11,807 bases of DNA, from positions 1 to 11,807 of the forward strand of contig JAKASY010000012.1 of NCBI GenBank assembly GCA_021817625.1, written 5' to 3'. Of the stretch, positions 7,714-11,807 are shown in pieces (within the stretch, counting starts at the first letter, position 1; every line of letters starts with the position of its first letter). The notes beneath the pieces are model-generated. The model did not search any database, was not told where the DNA came from, and was given only the letters and a program-made list of their open reading frames with translations. This DNA comes from Bacillota bacterium (lineage in GTDB: Bacteria > Bacillota_E > JAJZYS01 > JAILZS01). The position numbers and the translations under genes are program-made.

Positions 7714-8177
7714 GACTGCGCTGCCGGCGCCGACCTGCGCCGCGCCATGAGCAGGTGCTCGCACACGAGAACGGTCTCGCCGCGCTGGTTGCGCACCTCA
7801 CACGCCTCCACCACTATGCCGTGGTCGCTGCGGCGCGGGTGGGGGCGCTTTTCGGACACCCGCACCGTCACCCGGATGGTGTCGCCGATGAACACCGGGC
7901 GCACGAAGCGCAGGTGATCGTAGCCGTAGGAGAACGCGGCCATGTTCACCTCGCCCGTGGCCGTCATGCCGATCGCGACGGCGAACACCAGCGTGCCGTG
8001 GGCGACGCGCTGGCCGAACTCCGTCGCCTTCGCCCACTCGGCGTCCATGTGGTGCGGGTAGTAGTCGCCCGTGTGGTAGGCGTGGAAGACGACGTCCGCC
8101 TCCGTGATCGTGCGGCCGTTCGTCGTCCTCTCCTCGCCCACCTCGTAGTCCTCGAAGAGCTTCTCCAACCGATCCAC
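7710..8177 (-). CDS. MaoC-like hot-dog fold hydratase
   Basis: This 155-residue single hot-dog protein belongs to the MaoC/(R)-enoyl-CoA hydratase group, which adds water to enoyl-CoA or removes it from 3-hydroxyacyl-CoA. The catalytic segment is [11 protein letters not shown] at residues 35-45, with Asp38 and His43 as the probable catalytic pair, followed by [37 protein letters not shown] marks the second strand pair. GTG 8177 is the likely start; TTG 8168 is an alternative. GAGAG lies upstream at a somewhat long distance. Its stop overlaps the GTG of the CoA-transferase (GTGA), so the two are probably translated together and act on the same CoA ester. Mesaconyl-CoA hydratase and related C-methylated substrates are possible by family analogy but not shown. 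Confidence 0.87.
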   Translation of the reverse strand: MDRLEKLFEDYEVGEERTTNGRTITEADVVFHAYHTGDYYPHHMDAEWAKATEFGQRVAHGTLVFAVAIGMTATGEVNMAAFSYGYDHLRFVRPVFIGDTIRVTVRVSEKRPHPRRSDHGIVVEACEVRNQRGETVLVCEHLLMARRRSAPAAQS

Positions 8178-8206
8178 CCCCGCAGATCTCTCGGACGCGG
8201 CGACCG

Positions 8207-8983
8207 CTAGAACACCTTGGCCGACGACACCCCGCCGTCGATCACGAGCGCCGTGCCCAGCGCGAACCGCGCCTCGTCCGAAGCCAGGTAGAGGGCGGCG
8301 TAGGCCACGTCCTCCGGCGACATGAGCTCGTTGTTCAGCTGGCGCCTGCGCAGGTTCTTGATCGCCTCCTCCTTGCGGTCGCCGTAGTCGCGCTCGAGGT
8401 AGCCGGCCACGAACGGCGTGTACACCGTGCCCGGCAGGAGGGCCGCGACGCGGATGCCGTCGCGCGAGTGGTCCGCCGCCATGGCCCGCGTCAGGGCGAG
8501 CACGCCGCCCTTGCTCGCCGCGTAGGCGGCTCGGCTCTCGAGGCCGACGAGGGCGATCGTGGAGGACATCTGGATGATCACGCCGCCTCCCTGGCGGCGC
8601 ATGACCGGAACGGCGAAGTGGCTCATCAGGTAGACGCTGCGCAGGTTGACGCGCATCACCCGGTCCCAGTCCGCGGCCGTGCACTGCGCCACGTCCCCGA
8701 CCGCGCTCACGCCCGCGTTGTTGAACAGGACATCGAGCCGCCCGTGACGCTCGGCCGCCGCCCGCACGGCCGCCTCGGCCGCCGCTTCGTCGGCCACGTC
8801 GGCCTCGACGAACCAGGCGTCGGCGCCGGCGCTGGCGATGTCCTCCGCCACGCGCCGCCCGCCCTCGGCGTCGATGTCGACGAGGCACACCCTGCCTCCC
8901 TCGCGCGCGAACAGCCGGGCCGTCGTTTCGCCGATGCCCGAGGCGGCGCCCGTCACCAGGCAGACCTTGTCGCGAATGCGCAT
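8207..8983 (-). CDS. SDR-family NAD(P)-dependent dehydrogenase
   Basis: This is a classical short-chain dehydrogenase of 258 residues. The cofactor loop TGAASGIG is at 11-18, and LVDID with Asp36 at the end of the second strand favours NAD over NADP. NNAG is at 88-91 and Asn113 follows. The catalytic set is Ser141, Tyr154 and Lys158 (YAASK). The C-terminal [11 protein letters not shown] is typical of the classical family. ATG 8983 has a GGGGGAG site 4 nt upstream. In the known L-fucose and L-rhamnose oxidative pathways, SDR enzymes act either as the first sugar dehydrogenase or as the later 2-keto-3-deoxy-acid dehydrogenase. With a Gfo/Idh/MocA enzyme also in the operon, the two may split these steps, but which does which cannot be told here. 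Confidence 0.92.
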   Translation of the reverse strand: MRIRDKVCLVTGAASGIGETTARLFAREGGRVCLVDIDAEGGRRVAEDIASAGADAWFVEADVADEAAAEAAVRAAAERHGRLDVLFNNAGVSAVGDVAQCTAADWDRVMRVNLRSVYLMSHFAVPVMRRQGGGVIIQMSSTIALVGLESRAAYAASKGGVLALTRAMAADHSRDGIRVAALLPGTVYTPFVAGYLERDYGDRKEEAIKNLRRRQLNNELMSPEDVAYAALYLASDEARFALGTALVIDGGVSSAKVF

Positions 8984-8985
8984 CG

Positions 8986-8994
8986 CTCTCCCCC
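8986..8994 (-). promoter_or_regulatory. Ribosome binding site of the SDR gene
   Basis: GGGGGAGAG lies directly in front of ATG 8983 and supports that start over longer readings of the same frame. Confidence 0.6.
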
Positions 8995-9022
8995 ATCCCT
9001 TTCGTGCGCCCGTCGAGCCCGG

Positions 9023-9042
9023 CCGCGGCCGCGCGGCCGCGG
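9023..9042. repeat. Perfect 20-bp GC palindrome in an operon spacer
   Basis: The sequence ccgcggccgcgcggccgcgg is its own reverse complement and consists only of G and C. It lies in the 67-nt spacer between the mutarotase stop and the SDR start, the longest gap in the operon. In RNA it could fold as a very stable short hairpin or pair between molecules. It could stabilise the upstream mRNA end, attenuate downstream expression or bind a dimer. No T-tract follows, so a terminator is unlikely. Confidence 0.6.
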
Positions 9043-9050
9043 ATCCCGCA

Positions 9051-9395
9051 TCAGTCCTGGTGGAACACCTCGTCCATCGCCGCCCACCACTCGCCTTCGG
9101 CCCGGTCCTCGAGCGGCTCCTGGAGGGGCATGCAGACGTCCCACCAGCGCTGCGTCGCGGGGTCGGCCGCCATCCGCGCCATGTCCGCGGCGTAGTCGGC
9201 GCCGACGTACTCGAAGTAGCTGAACAGCCAGCCACCACGGTAGAAGATCGTGTAGTTCCTGATGTTGCAGCGGCGGATCGTCTCGAGAACCTCCCGCCAC
9301 ACCGCCGCGTGCAGCTCCCTGTAGCGCGCCTCCTGGCCCGCTCGCAGGCGGATGACGCTCCCGTAGCGCGTCGTCGCTGCTGCCCCCTCGCGCAT
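9051..9395 (-). CDS. L-rhamnose mutarotase-like protein (RhaM family, DUF718)
   Basis: This 114-residue protein matches the RhaM/COG3254 family, which interconverts the alpha and beta anomers of L-rhamnose or L-fucose. The family pattern is visible: RLRAGQEARYRELHAAVW (His29 aligns with the catalytic His of E. coli RhaM), then NIRNYTIFYRGGWLFSYFE and the RWW at residues 83-85, ending with EVFHQD. The length is normal for the family. ATG 9395 lies 4 nt beyond the stop of the oxidoreductase gene with only a weak ribosome site, so translation is probably coupled. This gene is the best pointer to a 6-deoxy sugar as substrate of the operon, since mutarotases of this family act on rhamnose or fucose. 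The exact sugar cannot be told from the sequence. Confidence 0.9.
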   Translation of the reverse strand: MREGAAATTRYGSVIRLRAGQEARYRELHAAVWREVLETIRRCNIRNYTIFYRGGWLFSYFEYVGADYAADMARMAADPATQRWWDVCMPLQEPLEDRAEGEWWAAMDEVFHQD

Positions 9396-9399
9396 CCAG

Positions 9400-10497
9400 C
9401 TAGTCGATCTCGCTCAGCGCCACGACCCGGCCCTCCTCGGCCGAGCGCATGGCGGCGAACACCATGCGCAGGGTCGCGAGGTTGTCCTCGGCGCTGTTCC
9501 ACGGCGCCCGGTCCTCCTCGATCGCCCGCATGAGCTCGCCCATGGAGCCCATGAACGCGTGCGGAAACCACTTGCCCTCGAGGCGGGGCGTGAACCACAT
9601 GTCCGGGTGCAGGGCGCGGGAGAAGAACGTGATCGTGTCCTCGCGCCCCACCGGGTAGTTGTAGAGCGCACCGTTGGTGCCCTTGACCACGCCCTCGGTG
9701 CCCTCCACGCGGAACGTGGCGTACCAGTCGTCCTCGCTCGCGAAGTTGTTGTGGTTGTCCGCGATGAGGGCGCGTGCCTCGCCGGGGAAGCGCAGCACGG
9801 TGGTTGTGCGCGTGTCCGCCCGCCACGGCTGGCCCGGGAAGCGGGCGCCGTCGGCGAACACGCGCTCGGGCGTGCCGAGCAGGCAGCGGATCGCGTCCAT
9901 GTAGTGGATGCTGTGGTACATGAACTCCATGCCAGGCATGTTGTTCATCCACGGCCAGTGGTCCCAGGGCGTGAGCACGTTCACCTGGATCGTGGCCTGG
10001 ACGGGTGTGCCGAGCCAGCCGCGGCCCAGGATGTCCCTGGTGGCGGCGACCGCGGGCGCCCAGCGCATCTGCTGGTTCACGGCGACGCGCGCCCCCGCCC
10101 GGCGGCAGGTCTCCACCACCCCCTTGGCGGCCGCGTACGTCTCGGCCAGGGGCTTCTGGCACAGGACGTTGCGCTTCCTCTCCACCACCTGCGCCACCAC
10201 GCCGGGCTGGTGGCGCGCGGGCACGGCGATGTCGACGACCTCTGCGTCGGGGTCGGCCAGGAGCGCGTCGAGGCTCGGGTACGTGCGGCCCACCCCGAAC
10301 GCTCGGGCGAGCGCCTCCGCCTTGGCGCCGTCCACGTCGTACAGGCCGACCACCCGCAGCCCGGCCAGCCGGTAGGCGGGCAGGTGGGCGGCCTCGACGA
10401 TCTCGCCGCAGCCGACGATGGCGATGCCCATATCCCGCCTGCGCGGCAGGGGTGGCCGATAGTCGAGCGACGGCGCGGCGATGTCCGCGGCCATCAT
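9400..10497 (-). CDS. Gfo/Idh/MocA family oxidoreductase
   Basis: This 365-residue NAD(P)-dependent oxidoreductase has an N-terminal Rossmann domain starting at MGIAIVGCGEIVEAAHLPAY (residues 23-42), with GCG as the glycine motif. DIAVPARHQPGVV follows at 89-101. The usual EKP motif appears as QKPL at 114-117, Lys115 being the family lysine, with Gln in place of Glu. MEFMYHSIHYMD at 190-201 holds the histidine and aspartate of the active-site region (His198, Asp201). The substrate is probably a sugar, sugar acid or lactone. Two start codons lie in tandem at 10497 and 10494 behind AGGAGGAGG; the second has the more normal spacing. An internal ATG at 10431 starts directly at the Rossmann fold but has only a weak site. 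Confidence 0.9.
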   Translation of the reverse strand: MMAADIAAPSLDYRPPLPRRRDMGIAIVGCGEIVEAAHLPAYRLAGLRVVGLYDVDGAKAEALARAFGVGRTYPSLDALLADPDAEVVDIAVPARHQPGVVAQVVERKRNVLCQKPLAETYAAAKGVVETCRRAGARVAVNQQMRWAPAVAATRDILGRGWLGTPVQATIQVNVLTPWDHWPWMNNMPGMEFMYHSIHYMDAIRCLLGTPERVFADGARFPGQPWRADTRTTTVLRFPGEARALIADNHNNFASEDDWYATFRVEGTEGVVKGTNGALYNYPVGREDTITFFSRALHPDMWFTPRLEGKWFPHAFMGSMGELMRAIEEDRAPWNSAEDNLATLRMVFAAMRSAEEGRVVALSEID

Positions 10498-10506
10498 CCT
10501 CCTCCT
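10498..10506 (-). promoter_or_regulatory. Strong ribosome binding site before tandem ATG codons
   Basis: AGGAGGAGG abuts ATGATG of the oxidoreductase gene. The stronger upstream AGGAGG core stands 3 nt from the first ATG and 6 nt from the second, so either may be used. Confidence 0.7.
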
Positions 10507-10523
10507 CTCTCGTGCGGCGGGGG

Positions 10524-11375
10524 CTATGCCCCGAGTCCTTCGCCGATCGCGTAGAAGCGCGCCGCCGCAGTGCCGAGCACGGCCTCGCGCTCGGCCGGCG
10601 CCAGGTGCTCGAGCACCCGCTGGCTCTCCCGCCACACCTTGGCGTAGTCGCCCGCGAGCGTGGCCACGGGCCAGTCGCTGCCGAACATCAGGCGGTCCGG
10701 CCCAAAGCACGCAAGGGCGTGGTCCACGTAGGGCCTCAGGTCGTCGGCGCTCCAGGTCGCCCAATCGGCCGCGGTGTTCAGGCCGGAGACCTTGGCCGTC
10801 ACCTGCGGGTAGGCCGCGGCGCGGGCAAGCTGCCCGGCCCACGGCTCCATCCCGCCCTGGGCGATGGGGGGCTTCGCCAGGTGGTCGATCACCATCCGCA
10901 GGTCGGGCACGCGCTCGGCGAGGGCCGGCACGTGCACGAGGTGGTTGGGAAACACGGCGACCACGTCGAAGGGCACGCCGAACGAGGCGAGCACACGCAG
11001 CCCCTCGATCACGCGGTCGCGCACCACCCAGTCCGGGTCCGGCTCGTTGTGGATGAGGTGGCGCACCCCCTTGAACCTGGGGTGGCGGGTGAGGCGCTCG
11101 AGCGCCCGCCCCGCCGCCTCGGGCTCGTCCAGCGGCACCCAGCCCACGACGGCGCCGACCCACGGGTGGCGGTCGGCCACCTCGAGCATGTACTCGGTGT
11201 CCGCGGCGCTGTTCGCCGCCTGCACGAGCACGGTCCGGTCGATGCCCGCCGCCCGGATCTGCGGCTCGAGCTCCGGCGCCTCGAACGTACGGAAGATCGG
11301 GCCGTCCGCCGCCGTGAGCCACGGGTACTCGACGCGGCTCAGGTTCCAGAAGTGCTGATGGGCGTCCACCCGCAT
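10524..11375 (-). CDS. Amidohydrolase family 2, sugar lactonase type (COG3618)
   Basis: This 283-residue TIM-barrel metal-dependent hydrolase belongs to the COG3618 group, which includes L-fuconolactonase and L-rhamnono-lactonase; these open the 1,4- or 1,5-lactone made by sugar dehydrogenases. It starts with MRVDAHQHFW (metal-binding HxH type, His6 and His8). VIDHLAKPP at 163-171 gives the second histidine, KVSGL at 195-199 is a family signature and MFGSDWPV at 230-237 gives the catalytic Asp234. FKGVRH at 101-106 is also typical. ATG 11375 has AGGGAGG 7 nt upstream. Its place beside a mutarotase, two dehydrogenases and a UxaA-type dehydratase matches the oxidative L-fucose locus of Campylobacter jejuni in gene content, so L-fuconolactonase activity is the favoured guess. 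Confidence 0.9.
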   Translation of the reverse strand: MRVDAHQHFWNLSRVEYPWLTAADGPIFRTFEAPELEPQIRAAGIDRTVLVQAANSAADTEYMLEVADRHPWVGAVVGWVPLDEPEAAGRALERLTRHPRFKGVRHLIHNEPDPDWVVRDRVIEGLRVLASFGVPFDVVAVFPNHLVHVPALAERVPDLRMVIDHLAKPPIAQGGMEPWAGQLARAAAYPQVTAKVSGLNTAADWATWSADDLRPYVDHALACFGPDRLMFGSDWPVATLAGDYAKVWRESQRVLEHLAPAEREAVLGTAAARFYAIGEGLGA

Positions 11376-11382
11376 CCTCTCG

Positions 11383-11389
11383 CCTCCCT
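11383..11389 (-). promoter_or_regulatory. Ribosome binding site of the amidohydrolase gene
   Basis: AGGGAGG stands 7 nt before ATG 11375, in the 40-nt gap after the UxaA-family stop. Confidence 0.65.
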
Positions 11390-11415
11390 GTCGTCCTCGC
11401 GATCCGGCCCGCCCC

Positions 11416-11807
11416 CTACCCCACGTCGCAGGCGCGCCCCGGCTTGTACGGGAGCCAGTACTCCTCGTGCCCGAGCACCTCGGCCGCCGTCGGCCGGCCG
11501 CCGACGGTGGCCTCCGCCGCCGCCACCAGCCGCTCGCCGACCTCGGCGATGGTCGCCGTGCCCTCGATGACGCTGCCCGCGTCCACGTCGATGTTGTCGG
11601 CCATCCGCCGGCTGGTGTGCGGGTTGCCGCAGATCTTCAGCACGGGGGCGAGGGCGGAGCCGACGACGCTGCCGCGGCCGGTCGTGAACAGGAGCACCTG
11701 CGCGCCCGAGGCGAGAAGCGTGATGAGGCCGTCGTTGTCGTTTTCCTCGTAGTGGGACACGACGCTGCCGTCGACCTCGCCCACCTTGTGTAGAAGGGTG
11801 AGGCCGG
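11416..11807 (-). CDS. UxaA (altronate dehydratase) family, C-terminal part, cut by the window edge
   Basis: The frame is open to the window end, so the 5' part is missing because of the window, not a mutation. The visible 130 residues carry the family signature LLFTTGRGSVVGSALAPVLKICGN, followed by the short NIDVDAG segment and the closing EEYWLPYKPGRACDVG. UxaA/GarD-type enzymes are Fe2+-dependent dehydratases of sugar acids such as altronate and galactarate. In C. jejuni a split UxaA-like pair is part of the L-fucose locus, which makes dehydration of L-fuconate or a related 6-deoxy-aldonate a reasonable guess here. Sulfolactate sulfo-lyase (SuyB) is a relative to exclude. GTG 11784 is internal and not the start. 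It is the first visible gene of the operon. Confidence 0.85.
   Translation of the reverse strand, partial: GLTLLHKVGEVDGSVVSHYEENDNDGLITLLASGAQVLLFTTGRGSVVGSALAPVLKICGNPHTSRRMADNIDVDAGSVIEGTATIAEVGERLVAAAEATVGGRPTAAEVLGHEEYWLPYKPGRACDVG

Larger units (their letters stand above)
5348..11807 (-). other. Apparent eight-gene catabolic operon, 5' end outside the window
   Basis: Eight minus-strand genes follow with gaps of 40, 26, 4, 67 and 29 nt and then two GTGA overlaps. No promoter-like spacer is present between them. The upstream five are sugar and sugar-acid enzymes; the last three are a CoA-ester set. A regulator, aldolase or transporter, if present, must lie upstream of the window edge, since the gene next downstream is on the other strand. 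Confidence 0.7.

Noticed and set aside
5348..7801. Reading the binding-like protein as one 817-residue fusion
   Set aside because: The part above 6478 is low-complexity Arg/Pro/Gly sequence lying out of frame over the CoA-transferase gene; recognisable sequence begins at GTG 6478.
8207..10162. Reading the SDR gene as the end of a 651-residue protein
   Set aside because: Upstream of ATG 8983 the frame overlaps the mutarotase and oxidoreductase genes out of frame and has no domain; ATG 8983 has a good ribosome site and starts at the family N-terminus.
9400..11322. Reading the oxidoreductase as a 640-residue protein
   Set aside because: The extra N-terminal part is a shadow of the amidohydrolase gene; AGGAGGAGG before ATG 10497 marks the true start.
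1..11807. Mobile elements, CRISPR arrays, tRNA or rRNA genes
   Set aside because: No transposase or integrase motifs, regularly spaced repeats, tRNA-like cloverleaf or rRNA sequence were seen; the DNA repeats at 2560-4080 are propeller blade codons.

Overview
The window is about 11.8 kb of very GC-rich DNA that is almost fully coding. Codon third positions are nearly all G or C, and GTG starts and purine-rich ribosome binding sites are common. A HelD-type RNA polymerase-associated helicase and a SplB-like radical SAM protein fit a high-GC Gram-positive lineage such as a deep-branching Bacillota or an actinobacterium. No phylogenetic marker lies in the window, so this placement is only an inference.

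Left part (1-5337). A plus-strand helD-like gene ends at 2477. It converges on a minus-strand gene for a secreted beta-propeller protein of the Ycf48/BNR type (2536 to about 4317, apparently starting at CTG). That gene is divergent from a plus-strand SplB-like (COG1533) radical SAM gene (4510-5337). Their shared 192-bp spacer holds two perfect inverted repeats. A promoter-like pair there would place the transcription start on the radical SAM start codon, giving a leaderless mRNA.

Right part (5348-11807). Eight minus-strand genes form one apparent operon whose 5' end is outside the window. In transcription order they are: a UxaA/altronate-dehydratase-family C-terminal half, a COG3618 amidohydrolase (sugar lactonase type), a Gfo/Idh/MocA oxidoreductase, a RhaM-like sugar mutarotase, an SDR dehydrogenase, a MaoC-like hydratase, a CaiB/BaiF CoA-transferase, and a solute-binding-protein-like protein with no signal peptide. 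The first five resemble the kit for non-phosphorylative breakdown of a 6-deoxy sugar such as L-fucose or L-rhamnose: mutarotase, dehydrogenase, lactonase, dehydratase, second dehydrogenase. The last three form a CoA-ester module, with MaoC, CaiB and the binding protein joined by two successive GTGA stop/start overlaps. The operon may therefore carry a deoxy sugar through to a CoA thioester, with a cytoplasmic binding-protein fold as an unexplained final member.

The best leads are the hybrid sugar-acid/CoA operon with its leaderless-looking binding protein, the radical SAM promoter with its SOS-like palindrome, the CTG start of the secreted propeller, and a probable one-base frame error at the start of helD.
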